Assembly (NCBI GenBank): GCA_003508835.1
Contig: PUFA01000105.1
Location: 124,001-188,000, forward strand
Origin: Eonycteris spelaea
Lineage: Eukaryota; Chordata; Mammalia; Chiroptera; Pteropodidae
Direction: 5' to 3'
Length of the DNA stretch: 64,000 nucleotides
Shown here piece by piece: positions 46,740-58,344 of this stretch. Positions within the stretch are counted from its first letter, which is position 1. Every line of letters starts with the position of its first letter. Made by a program: the position numbers and the translations under genes. The notes under the pieces are model-generated. The model was not told the origin of the DNA, did not search any database, and saw only the letters and a list, made by a program, of their open reading frames with translations.

Positions 46740-47160
46740 GACACATTTGATAATGTCCCCCTAAATAAACAGACAGCCAGATATTTCCCCAGCAAAATGG
46801 GTTTAATCAGAAACAACAAAGAATTGCAATTTGGCACACGCCGTCTGATGGCAGACCACACGCGGGTCTGCAGAAACAAAGGAGAGCCGTGCTCTTCGGT
46901 GGGCTTGGGAGGGGCTGTTGCAAACAGAGTCCCTTCAAGGAAACTGTGAAAGTTCCACTTGCGGTGACTTTTCCTTGGCTGAGTCATGGCCGTCTCTCAT
47001 CGACAGCGTTGCTCTGGGCAAAGAGGAATCTTCTCTTCCTCCCGCCGAGGAAGAAACGATGTCCAGGATGCAAGGCACGTTCTTCCTGTGGGATCAGTAG
47101 CATGCGCTGAGTGACATGTGATTTCTCTTCTCCTGACTCCATTTTTAGAGAGGTTTCTGT
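46740..47160. other. Possible LTR remnant, unassigned
   Basis: It directly abuts the L1 tail. AAATGGGTTTAATCAGAAAC and AATTGCAATTTGGCACACGC recall the antisense end of some mammalian LTRs. Only weakly supported. Confidence 0.25.
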
Positions 47161-47234
47161 TTATTAACGTTTGTGATGATGTTGACGAGGCCGATGGATG
47201 ACGACAGCTTCCTGAGCTCCGGGGACACACCAGT

Positions 47235-47460
47235 CACCTTACGTGGAGTAGTTCACTGAATCCTCGGGAGCTAAGGTCTGTAAACCTTGCGAGATGTGTC
47301 CAGTTATCCTCATTTTACAGATCGGGAAGCTGAGATTTAGAGAGAACAAGCCATTTTCTCAAGGTCACACAGTTGGTAAAGGGGCGGATCCGGCTGATTA
47401 TTCCTTGTCTACGCTCTTAAGGACAGTCGCACGCTCAGCCCGTGCTCTAAGCTATACCAC
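47235..47460 (-). repeat. MIR SINE
   Basis: ATCCTCATTTTACAGATCGG, TTCTCAAGGTCACACAGTTG and the end CTACGCTCTTAAGG are MIR in reverse complement. Confidence 0.82.
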
Positions 47461-47989
47461 TGTCTCCACTCTGCCTGGGGTGTCACCCCATTATTTCAAT
47501 TCGCGGGGGCTTTCTTTCTTTCCTAACATCATTCTCCAGCCGTCTTTCTCCCCCGCCACTCCCTGAGCTCTGGGGCAGCAATATCAGTAGCCTCTGCTTA
47601 CACACACACGCATACACACACGCACACACACTTATATCATAGTTTCCCTGCTCCCCACTAAATGGTGTTTATTTGGTAAAACTGCAGCTGCATGGATAAA
47701 CGTCGTAAGGCTCCAGCGTACCACCAAAATTCAAATTCCCGATGGCCAATGTATGTGTGGTTGTCTGTGTAAGTGTCCCGTTGTGGGGCAGAATGCGCCT
47801 GGCTTAGCCGTATCAGTCTACAGTGCCGAGGACAGGGCTTGGATTCAACAAAAAATAATGAATGCGTGAAAGAAATGAATAAACGACAGAAAGAAAGTAT
47901 CAACGAACGGTTTAATGACATTACAATCTCAGAGCTTGAGTTCCTTCCTCTATGAAATCGATTTGACTATATTCTCCCGTAAGGTTGAC

Positions 47990-48090
47990 AGTGGCTGAGG
48001 GGTGGGGATGGACTGTATTCGCTGTTCTGTCTCTGGCACCTCGCACTTCGCTCGGTAGACAGGAAGTGCTCAGCAAAGGTCAGCTGGCTA
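47990..48090 (+). repeat. L2 LINE 3' tail
   Basis: GGACTGTATTCGCTGTTCTG and GACAGGAAGTGCTCAGCAAA match the L2 tail order. Confidence 0.6.
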
Positions 48091-48494
48091 AGGTGAAGAA
48101 GTCCCTAGGCTCTCAGTAGGGGTCTGAGAGTGGGCGAAGCGAGGCCTAAAACATGCCCCGCTTATTTCTTAGAGAAGGCCATTTTTTTGCTGTTAAGCGA
48201 CTGAAATGGGTTGTGCTGTTTGCCGCCTCCTTGCAGAGTCTGTGCTCAAAGCAGGGGCCTGAAGTCTGCAGGAAATGGTCCCCACTGCGAGTGAGAAGCA
48301 TCACTGTCCTGGGGTAGTCCCAGGCCTCGGAGTTGGGCTTCAAGAGTCTATAAAACTTGGTCAGATCCAGACGTAGCTTCCTTTGGAGAACTGGCCCCAG
48401 GAGCCACCCTGGCATTTCTGAGTGAAAGACTGAATGAGCTTCCTCTTCCCCTCTGTTGTCCTGCCTGCCCTCTTCCTGTTCCTGTCTCTCTCCC

Positions 48495-48540
48495 TCACAC
48501 ACACACACACACACACACCACACACACACACACACACACG
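48495..48540 (+). repeat. (CA)n microsatellite, interrupted
   Basis: Two CA runs separated by a single extra C. Confidence 0.95.
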
Positions 48541-49070
48541 TGTTTCCCCTTCTGCCACTCTCACCCCCATGCCAACGCAGCAGCTTCTAGAAGCTAGTAG
48601 AGCCATCGTCTTATTTTGCTTCCATATTTAGAGAATCCTGAAGGCTTCAAGCAGTTCAGGTGGGAAGAGGGTTCCCAGGTGAGTGCAGGCCCTTGGAATG
48701 ACTCGGTGGCCGGGTGGCCAGCACAGGGCCAGACCCTCAGAGGCTTCACCTCCTCGCCTTCTCAGAGGGGCGGTTTTCAGCGGGCCCGCTCTGATTCAGT
48801 GGAAAGGCTTGGTTTCTGTAAGGCCAGAGGAGCTCGGAGCTCATGTTCCCCACCCACTCCCCATCCCCAGCTGTTTCCTAAGGAGGGCTGCACTGGCTGG
48901 AGACTAGAGGCTCACACTCTCCAACACAGCATGGTGGTGGCCCTGGCGGGGGTCCCAGGCTCCATCATCTGAGGCACAGCCGACAACTCCCCTCTGAACT
49001 TCAAAACTCCCCGAAACAAACTGCCGGAGGGATCTCTGGTCACAACCACCCCCGACCACTGTGCAGCATC
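48541..49070. other. Intergenic, nothing recognised
   Basis: Mixed composition with small frames only. Confidence 0.4.
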
Positions 49071-49074
49071 ACGC

Positions 49075-49250
49075 AGCTCACTAAGCACCATTGCAGATAA
49101 AACATCTCACCTGCGCCTCACCCCGACCTCAGGGACAAGAAAGGTGGTCATTCCCATTTCATGGACGAGGAAACTGAGTCCCAAAAGAAGCGTGGCTGGT
49201 ACAGCCGGTGGTACAGCTGGAGCTCAGACCTAAGTCTTCTGGATTCCAGA
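49075..49250 (-). repeat. MIR SINE fragment
   Basis: TCATTCCCATTTCATGGACG, AGGAAACTGAGTCCCAAAAG and CTGGAGCTCAGACCTAAGTC are MIR in reverse. Confidence 0.7.
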
Positions 49251-49734
49251 GACAGTTTTACTCTGCCCGGTGTCCCTCTGTATCCCACCCCCATGAGAAG
49301 GCCGGATCCCTCCGGCTGGGTCACGATCTCACTGTGTAATTATCAGTTAACGCTTCTGCAGTGGTAAGAAGAGGTTCGTTGACCCACACCACATTGTGAT
49401 TTACTCATGGGATTGACATCTAGGAGAGGGAAGAACCCCACCCATGCCAAACCTCACCTGACGGCCCGAAGTCACACTTCCTGAAACCATCTTCTGCGCT
49501 AACCTAGGCATTCGTACCCCAGAAGCAAGATTTTCTCAAAAGTGCTTTGCCACTGCTCTGTCTCAGGCCCACGGGGCTTCCCACAGTCCTGCGATGTTCC
49601 CCAGCCTCAGGGATGGCGGTTAGGGACGGGCTTCCCTGGGCTTTCCACATCTTTTCACTAGGTTTTCCGTTGTTTCTGCACCCCCCCCCCCAGTGACCCA
49701 GTGTGCCCTACCTAGTTACAGCAGTAAGAACTGC

Positions 49735-49915
49735 AACGAAAATCAACGAGTATCTATGGAGTGCGTCAGGCTTCTTCAATCGTGTGAGCTCCTCCCATCA
49801 GGTGGAGCAGGGATTGTCCTCCCTCTCTCACAGTCGAAGAAGAAAGGAAGGCGTAGAGAAGTCAAGGAACTTGTCCGAGGTCACCCGGCTGGGCAGCGGA
49901 TGCCCAGGACCTCGG
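49735..49915 (-). repeat. MIR SINE fragment
   Basis: ATCAACGAGTATCTATGGAG, GCGTAGAGAAGTCAAGGAAC and TTGTCCGAGGTCACCCGGCT are MIR-like in reverse. Confidence 0.65.
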
Positions 49916-50149
49916 CCCCACCAGCCCGCGTGGGTCCGCGTCCCTGCCACGGTCTGGAACACCTGTTTTCTCCTAAATCCCCCAGTCCTGAGTTCCATCA
50001 GTCAGTCCTCCCAATCAGCAAGTGTCTTTGGAAACCCCACTGTGGACTGGGACACCTGGAGGGGCTCACAAGACGGGCCGGCCATAGCCCCTGCCCCTGA
50101 CGTGTTGAGGAGCTGCCTAAGGAGACAAGACAGAGACCCACGACTTCGC

Positions 50150-50215
50150 GCTCGACCCCTGTGTGACCTCTGCCACGTCACTTGCCTTTTCTGGGCCTCA
50201 GTCTCCTTATCTGCC
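50150..50215 (+). repeat. MIR SINE core
   Basis: CTGTGTGACCTCTGCCACGT, CACTTGCCTTTTCTGGGCCT and CAGTCTCCTTATCTGCCAAA is the MIR core, sense strand. Confidence 0.8.
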
Positions 50216-50229
50216 AAATAAGGTTGTGA

Positions 50230-50250
50230 TCTCTCTCTCTCTCTCTCCTC

Positions 50251-50287
<37 letters not shown>

Positions 50288-50290
50288 CTG
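50230..50290 (+). repeat. (TC)n microsatellite
   Basis: Interrupted CT run directly after the MIR core. Confidence 0.95.
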
Positions 50291-50429
50291 AAGATTGTAA
50301 ATCCTACAGAATCCTTCTGATTCATGATCAGCCGAGCGCACTCTGCTTACTGAGAAGGTGGGGACACTGAGGCCCAGGGATGCCACCGCCCCAGGACACA
50401 GCTGGGGCAAAGCCAGAAAAGAAAACCAC

Positions 50430-51470
50430 AAACTTGACACTTAGAAGAACATCGCTTTGTTACTAAGAATAGGACTAACACCCAAGCATGGGCCAGTGGG
50501 GCCAGTGAGGGGGGGGGCGCTCAGAAGAGTAAGCGAGTTGCTTCTGATTCCTGTCCCTCAGGCACTGCAAAGGGGCCCCCGGGGAGCAGAAAGGCTGCAA
50601 ACGAGCCCCTTGGAAGCCACTCGCCTTAGAAACCAGAAACGCTGTTGGAGTTTGGAGGAAGGACCGCAAGGAGACACGGAGAGATTTGGTGATGAGGGCG
50701 GCACCCGGGTCGGGCAGGCTGCCTTTCTCTCTGGGCACCTGGATGAGAACGCACACAGGGCTCGGCTGGCTGGGCGCTAAAGGAGGCAGCGCTCGCCGTG
50801 GCTGCGTGCGGGGGAACCGTGAGGCGGAGAAATCTAGAGCCACGCACGTGTTTACGCGATTTGGTTGCAAAGTCTTCGTCTTAGCCATGTTGCCTGGGTT
50901 TTTTTTTTGTTTTTTGTTTTTCCATGCGGACCCGGAGCACACATTTCGAAGTGGGGTGAAATGGTTGCTCCCCCCGATCGCGTCTGCTAACAACCGGCGA
51001 TGCCACCTTAGACTTTCGGAGCGCAGCGTCACTTACACGACACCGCGCAAACATGATTTGGAATTGCGCGTGATTGTTATTGGTACGGAATTAGAGCTAG
51101 GCGCTCTTTGTGATGTCTGTTTCTCAGTCGGGGACCCTGAACTTCACGAAACTGACCTGCAGTAGTCCTCTGTGACTCCCAAGGGTCCTTTCTTCGCTTG
51201 TTAAGCTCCAAAAGCCCGTATTCTCTCATATTTGTTTTCTTTTCGTTGATTCCTTTATACCCAAAGCTGTTTGTTCTATGTGGGACCTTCATTCACTCTT
51301 CCCAAGAGTCAGAAAAGGCTTATGGCTATCTATGCCCTAAACTGGACCTCAGGTTAGGCGAAAAATGACCTTGTCTATGATAATCACGTGCATTGATTTT
51401 CGTGAGAACCTTTTAACTTTCAGAAAGTAAAACAAAACAAAAAAAAAATCGCAGGCATCATTGCATCCCT
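50430..51470. other. Intergenic, nothing recognised
   Basis: GC-rich around 50.5-50.85 kb with several overlapping frames that match no protein I know, then mixed composition. No repeat or RNA recognised. Confidence 0.4.
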
Positions 51471-51539
51471 GTGAGGTGGGGTAGGGAGGGCAAAGAGGGA
51501 GGATGGCTATTTCTTAAACACCTACTTACTCTGCTCACA

Positions 51540-51745
51540 CGGAGTCTCTCATTTCATCCCGCTTGGCCTAGAAGGTGTGGTTACTCGCTAGATGTGTCAA
51601 GCAACTTGCCCAAGGTCACTCGGTTCATAAGTCAGAGCCAGGATTTCAAAGCGGGTCCATCCGTTCCCCAGCCACCCTACTGTGTGGTGGCAGCACGGGA
51701 TTCGAACTCAGGTCTCTTCACTGCCTGCCGCTTCAACTCCAACTG
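51540..51745 (-). repeat. MIR SINE
   Basis: CTCTCATTTCATCCCGCTTG, TGCCCAAGGTCACTCGGTTC and AGAGCCAGGATTTCAAAGCG follow MIR in reverse. Confidence 0.75.
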
Positions 51746-51814
51746 TTATTATGGCTCCAGGGTCTGACGTTTGCCTTTGCTCCTTCTCTGAAAGAAGGAA
51801 CCTGTAAATAAGGT

Positions 51815-52292
51815 TAGGTGAGTGTGTAGTAGGAATAATGCCCCCCAGAAGATACCCAGGTCCTAATTCTGGAAACTTACGAATGTTACTCTACATGGTG
51901 ATACGATCTGCGGGTATGGTAAATGAAGGACCTTGAGATGGAGAGATTCGTCCAGATACCCAGGTGCTCCCCGAATGTAACCACAGGGGACCCTAAAGAG
52001 GGAGCGAGATGGTAGAGGAGGAAGTAGGAGATCTGAGAACGGAAGCAAGAGGGTGTAGGGGTGAGAGGAAGGGGTCTGGAGGCAAAGGAATGCAGGCCGA
52101 AGCTAGAAAAGGCAAGGAAGCACTCGCCCTAAAAGCCTCCAGAAGGACCCCTCTGGTAGACACCTTGATTTCACCCAGTGAAACGGATTTCAGACTTCTG
52201 ACCTCCAGAACTTCAGTAAGAGAACAAATATGTGTTGTTTTAAGCCACCAATTTGTCGTAATTAGTTAGAGCAGCCACAAGAAACTAATATG
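51815..52292 (+). mobile_element. MLT1-type MaLR LTR
   Basis: Sense-strand MLT1 order: GGAATAATGCCCCCCAGAAG, CCTTGATTTCACCCAGTG, TTCTGACCTCCAGAACTTCA, TGTGTTGTTTTAAGCCACCA and the end ACAAGAAACTAATATG. A solitary LTR without internal coding sequence. Confidence 0.85.
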
Positions 52293-53600
52293 AGTTCTAT
52301 TTACTTACTAAAGAAAATATAAACGAAAGCATTTAAAATGTGTCGTTTTATGTATAAATAATCTACAGTGATTCATTGTAAGCAGAAGCCATGATTGCTT
52401 TTCTTGGCTGGCTCTTCGATATTTGAATTAAAAATCATTTTAAGTTACGATAAAGCCTAAACTATACTAGGCCAGGTGTGGCAAGGCCTAATTTTATAAT
52501 AGACACTTGGAACTTTTGTTTATGTATTTTAAAGTCTCTATATTTGACTTCTACACATTCAGACTGACCTCCCCTCAATATATCTAGGAAGGAAGTATAT
52601 TCCATATGTAGGACACAAAGATTAATACACTTAGCAAGGAGGAAAGAATTTGTCAATTGCCTGTGTTCATGTCCATGCTGGTGAAGAATTATTTGTTCAG
52701 TTTTATATTTCAGTCTTGGATGGAGAGGTCTACATAGAAACATGTATCTTTTTGACACACAGTGTAATTTCTCAGCTTCACATGTATGATATAAATAGCT
52801 TGTAATTCTAAATCGTATAACAAGGCAAACACACCAACCATTAGCTTTGGGACCGGATGTAAATAGAAATATGTAAATAGAAAGAAAATTCATGGTTTGC
52901 TTATTCTTGTCCTCCCATCAGTTAAGTGGATTTCAGTCTTGTAATATTTCTTGGATGTGTTCATGCTTTTTACATAATTGCAAAGATGATATTTATCTCA
53001 CATATTATCTTCCTGGCATTACCACTAACTATACAAATTACTATTTGTAATAATGACTGTTTTGACAGTAATCTTTTTACTGAGGAACATGGGTTCGAAC
53101 AATATAACAGAAAAATCTAAGCTAAGGTGCAAATCATGGCTCTCATTAAATAGTGACTCACCTGCTTTCCAAAGCAGCTAGATAAATGTCCACCGGGGCT
53201 CATTTACTAGGGGGTTAAGTGACGACCACTACATACTTAGAACAGCGTTGGCCATTCCGTACCTGGTGACAGATTGTCAGCTTTGTGAAGGCACATTGGT
53301 GTGGCTACATCCTCTGGACCATAAGAGAAACATAAGTATGAAACATAGAATATAAATCATTAACTAGTTCTGTTCTAATAATGCTGACTTGGAATTGGAA
53401 GAGCAGTTAGCGACTTCACTGAGGAGTGGATGTGAGGCTTGACCGGGATCTTTACAAGAGAGAGAAATATTGTCAGTGAAGAAAATACACTCAATATGTC
53501 CTGTATACTTGAAACGAATATAAAATAAATTACTTTAAAAAAGGGAAAAAAAAAGAATAAGGATCCTGGTATCTGGAAATAAAAAATTTTTAAATTCTTG
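52293..53600. other. Intergenic AT-rich, largely unrecognised
   Basis: GAAAATACACTCAATATGTC with CTTGAAACGAATATAAAATA near 53.48-53.53 kb recalls an L1 3' end. Nothing else can be named. Confidence 0.4.
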
Positions 53601-54100
53601 AAATTTAAATATAACCTACATAAAGAAAAGTGCATAAGTTGCAATTGAACAGCTCAATAACTTATCCCATGAGAATGCAATTGTGTGACCACGACTCGGG
53701 CCAAGAAATGGAACAATCCCTGTATCCTAGACATTCCTATGCATTCTCCTCCCCGAAGGTAACCACCATCCTAACTTCTAAACCTCTGTCAGTATTATCT
53801 GCCTGAATCTTGATATAAGCGGAATCTTATAATACAGATTCTCTTCTCTGACTTTTTTCTATTATGTTGTTGAGAGTCCAACATGTTGCTTCATTGTAAT
53901 TGCAGTAGAATCAGATTCATTGTTGTATGTAATTCTGTTGCATAAATATACTAAAATTTGTACTTATTCTCACGTTGATACAGGTGATACAGTTGTTTCA
54001 AGTTGCTTACTGTTACAAATACTGATTCTATAAACATTCTCATACATTTTTTTTCCTGCATACACACATATTTCTACTGGGTGTGAAACTGAGAAATGAA
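53601..54100 (-). repeat. L1M LINE 3' region
   Basis: Plus-strand text GACTCGGGCCAAGAAATGGA, CCGAAGGTAACCACCATCCT, TGTTGAGAGTCCAACATGTT and TTCTATAAACATTCTCATAC is the familiar reverse view of ancient L1 3' ends. Confidence 0.7.
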
Positions 54101-56260
54101 GTACTCCGTTATTTACTCAAGGCCATCTCTGGTTGCCAAGTTTAAAAACATAGTCCTCTTACCTTCTCTTACACTTCACCGTCTTCTTTCCCTGCTTTAT
54201 TTTTTTCATAGCGGTCAAACCTCATCTAACAAACTCTGTTCTACTCATTTGTTTTGTTTATTTTCAATAGTTTGCTCATTGAAACGCAAGCTCTATTAGA
54301 GCCGAGATTTGTGTTTATTTTGTTAATGACTGTTTTTCCAACATATAGAAGAGTTGCCCACTAACTTTACTGAATCAATTGTTTTATATATATAAAAAGA
54401 AAATACATCCAGCAAAGCAAGGTGGATGTGTGGGGTATGTCTGAGGCCTACAGTGGGACCTCGCCAGAAGAGCTTGCATGCTTCTGACATAAATTTGTGT
54501 CCTGATAAATATCTTCTCTGGTTTATGCTATCTTCAGGGTAGGACATATATAAATATTACCAGGTACATTTTTAAAAGGCCCAGCCGCTATTGCTTATAC
54601 GAAGACATTAATGTATACCCAGAATGCCCAGGTGTGGCACTGAGCACTCATCCCATAGTTCCTGCAGCCTGAGGCAGAGGACCACCCCATGATACATTCA
54701 TCAGTGGCCCAGACTGTACAAAACATAGAGGGGATGCATTTTAGATTCTGTCTAAATGTTTTTTGGGGGTCGGTGTTAATATGGAATGAGCAGACTCGGG
54801 GACTGTGGCACGTAATTCGATTTAGACCCTGCCGTCTGACCGGTTCTGGTCTGGGTCAGCCTATGGTATCACTTCTGTCGCCCTCTCTGGATTGAGGTCA
54901 TCAGGACCAAGTCCTATTCTCCTGTTGCATCCTCCTCCCTACCTTGCCAAGCGCAAGGCCCAGAGAGCTGCACCCTAAACCTGAATCAATCTGCTAAGCC
55001 AAACGGATGCTGAGGGGAAGATTTGGTGGGATTTGAATAACGCCTCCAAAGGAAGACTTAGTAAGCCAGGTAGTAAGGCAGAATGATTCTGTCCTACCAT
55101 CCAAATCCTCGGAGTGGCTCTCCTACCTCGAAGTCACTGCTAGAGACTCCCCTTGCTCCAAGACAGGCAAGGAACGACCTTTAATCAGACGGGGCACATC
55201 TCATCTCTAGAGCTGCCAGGGCTCTGTGTAAAAGTGTAATGGCAATAGGCTACTCAGACTTTTTGTTTTTTCCACTTCTTTTTCACCTGGGGAAAATCTC
55301 CAAAGTCCACTTTACACTGTGGCCAATGGATAGCTATATGAATACCTTTGCGGTAGTGTGGGCCTCCAGGGAGGCCGCTGGCCACTGGGCCACTCCGAGT
55401 GGACCGCACCGAAGAGCGTCCAGGCCTGGCTCTGTTCTCAAACATAGGGCCAGGCCAGGGGCCGCCAATCCAGCCCGAGCCCCCCAGAGTGCAACACCTG
55501 GCTGGGCGTTGTTTCTTCACCGGCAGGTGTGGAAGCCGTGAGTCTGACAATGACAGCAGTCTGACCTGGCAACAGGATCCAGACCGACATGTGCGGGAAG
55601 GCCACACCAACCGCATCTTCCCGTGGGGATCAGGGCGACGTGCACGGGTAACCCCGCTTCCGGGAGGAAGAAACCCTTTCCCTTGTGGCGACATTTGCCC
55701 CTTGCGGAAGGGGCTCTGCCCTGGGAAAGGGACACGCCTTGGATCACACAGTCGTAGGCAGTGGGTAGAAGAGAACCATTTGGTCCTTGAGCTACAGCTT
55801 TGCCCACTGGGCCACCACACCCTACTTGTGGTCTAGCTCCTGGGGTGCCATCAAATCCGATCGCTTGGTTGAGAAAATGCTCTTCTCCCGTTCTCCTACC
55901 CTCCTGCTGTTGCCTGCCTCTATTTAATTTTGCTCCCGTTTTATTTTGTTCCAGAAACATGGTTGGGGAAGTAGATGAGGGAGGCCCCAAACAGTCGAAC
56001 GAGTGAGCTGCTATCACGCACGGGCACATCTGCTTGCAGGACTAACTCCTCCCCAACAGCTGGCACCTGGAGTGGGGAGATAGATGTTGCCGCCTCGGAA
56101 TCGGGAGAGGCACAGCTGTCGTATGGCCCAGCTGAGGGCTGGCTTTCCGCCCGTCCAGATGGCCAGATGGTGCCTCTGGGGTGTCGAGCATCCCCACCCT
56201 CACCCCAAACCCACACAAGGCCCTGCAGCCTGTTTCTTCTCTCCTCCTGTGGTTTTTATG
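54101..56260. other. Intergenic, nothing recognised
   Basis: The part from about 55.36 to 56.2 kb is GC-rich with overlapping frames of 100-190 codons on both strands. Their sequences match no protein I know and they lack any shared splice structure, so I do not call a gene. Confidence 0.4.
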
Positions 56261-56569
56261 TTATTTATTTACTTTTTTTTTTTTTTTTGGCTGCTATTTT
56301 GTTACGAATAAGAGGAAAGGCTCGGAAACTGCATCCTGATATTACGTGACAGTCACTTACAGCCTTAAGCCACCAGTCAGGGATGAACTCCACGGAGGCA
56401 TCTCTGAGGGAGATTGGCCATACGTGCTCTGGTTCGGTCAAGATGTATGTGGAGCTAGAGAATCTTCCTGCCCACCTACTGTGCCTCAGTTTCCCTATCT
56501 GAACCATCCCGCTGGGGGGGGGGAAAGTATTGTTCTCTGAGTAGAAAATTTGAAAAAATATAAAGAATA

Positions 56570-57110
56570 AAATCACCCCAATTCTCCAACTAACATCTTG
56601 CTGCCTTCACATATTTTTACACAGCTAAATCACCTCGCGTATACAATGAAATACAACACATTTTTAAACAATATCCTTTCCTTATTGTAAATGTAATACA
56701 TGTTTATTATGTAGCATTCAGAAAATGACTTTGGTTGCTCCATTGAGAAATAACAAACATTAATACTTTGATGTTATCTTTCTGGTCTTTTAAACAAGCA
56801 TTAATATACCACCAGGAAGAAAAAAAAGCACAGTAGATTTATACTTTACTTACTGTTTTTAGAACTTGCCTTTTTCGCTTAACTCTCAGCATGGAGAATT
56901 TTTATATCTTTCGATGTTCTTTTGCCTCATTTATGATGACAGAACACATGGATGTGCGATGTTTTATTTAACCAGCCTTCTGCCGTTAGAACTCTGGTTT
57001 GGTTCTAATTTCTCTCCACCATAAAGAGGGCTAATTGGAGTGAAATCTTTGCATTACCCCGCTCTGCATTTATGCCTCCGAATCCCTCTGCTCCCTCACC
57101 CTCATATGGC
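56570..57110 (-). repeat. L1M LINE 3' region
   Basis: AAAATCACCCCAATTCTCCA, GTTTTTAGAACTTGCCTTTT, CAGCATGGAGAATTTTTATA and ATGTTTTATTTAACCAGCCT is the reverse view of an ancient L1-related 3' end. Confidence 0.6.
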
Positions 57111-57184
57111 GAGACTGTGCCTCATAACGGTGCTTTGGGAAATACATATGTTCCCACACATATATGAGGGGTTATTGGTATTTG

Positions 57185-57440
57185 TCAGTTAATTCATGGA
57201 TATTGTGCGTGTACTAAGCAAAGAGTACCAATAACACATGGTACTTCCCACGTGCCAGGTACTATTCCAAGAGCTGTATTTTATTTTGAACTTATTTCAT
57301 TCTTATAACAGCCCTATAAGGTACGTACTATTAATTAACTTAGCTTTTAGATGAGGCACAGAGAGGTTAAATGTCTTGCTCAAGGCCACAGAGCTAGGAA
57401 GTGGTGGAGCCGACATCCCAAACCGGACTGGCTTCCAAAT
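57185..57440 (-). repeat. MIR SINE, nearly complete
   Basis: CACGTGCCAGGTACTATTCC, ACAGCCCTATAAGGTACGTA, AGATGAGGCACAGAGAGGTT and GGCCACAGAGCTAGGAAGTG are MIR landmarks in reverse complement. Confidence 0.88.
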
Positions 57441-58235
57441 CTATGCACAAACGCCGATCCCCGCAAGGGCAGGCCTCTGGGAAAAGCTGGGGGAGCGGCA
57501 GGGTGGGCAGCAACCAAGCTTTAGGTGCACCCACGACCTCCCATGTGTTAGTAATGGGGGCCCGATGGAGGCCTGTCTTAAAGGAGCTTATCGGCCTGCA
57601 GGCTCTGCCTCGAAGATGCCTCTTGCTAATGGCACAGAGGTGATTACTTAAGATAAGAGTTGTTAACTTTTAGAGACACACATTGTATATTTATAAATAA
57701 AATGACGTGATGGGTTTCATTGGCTGCAAAATAATCACGGTGGATGGAATATGAGTGATGAGAAATAAGCCATGGGTTGAAAGCGTCGAAGCTGGAAGAT
57801 GGGTATCTGCAAACTCTCCCTTCTCTTGTATTTGTCTGGAATTCGCCAACGTACACCATTTTTGGAAAATCTCAAATCATTGGATAGTTCGCGAATGTCC
57901 TTTGCAAGGCTATTCCAACCCGGAGTGTAAAGGTTAAGGGGAGGACATACAAACAGGCCCATCTCCTAATTACAGCTTTGAAAAAGCTTCCCCAGAGTTG
58001 TTAGTGTGAGGAAACAGCCCCTCAGGGCCCGGCTTCTCTGCGAGAGCCTTAGAGGTTGGTTCATTCATTCAAGACACATTAGTTTTCATCTTGAGCACCG
58101 GGCTGACATGCGGGAGCCAGCACTGAGTTTGGGAGAGAAAATACAGACAGAGCTCATTTTTCGTGCTTTGCATTATTGTGCTTCACCTGTTGTTTTGTTT
58201 TGTTCTTTTGTTCTTTTTTTTTTTGTTTTTCTTCC
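57441..58235. other. Intergenic, nothing recognised
   Basis: No repeat or RNA that I can name. Confidence 0.35.
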
Positions 58236-58242
58236 CAAACTG

Positions 58243-58344
58243 AAGTCTCCACCAGCAAGACTCGCTTTGTCACAGTGGTCTGGAACCAAACTCACAATGT
58301 CTCTGAAGTATGCCTCTATAGAAATGACAAGTTAACAGTACAAG
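58243..58344 (+). other. Exon-like segment with splice-site motifs
   Basis: A long T-rich tract (58197-58235) leads to AAACTGAAG, an acceptor-like end, then about 100 bases open in one frame (STSKTRFVTVVWNQTHNVSE) and finally ACAAG|GTAAGG, a strong donor. The peptide matches no protein I recognise, so this could be a non-coding RNA exon or chance. Confidence 0.25.

Noticed and set aside
55254..56029. Overlapping frames of 145-188 codons on both strands
   Set aside because: No recognisable domain, all frames overlap each other in one GC-rich patch, and no splice structure links them.
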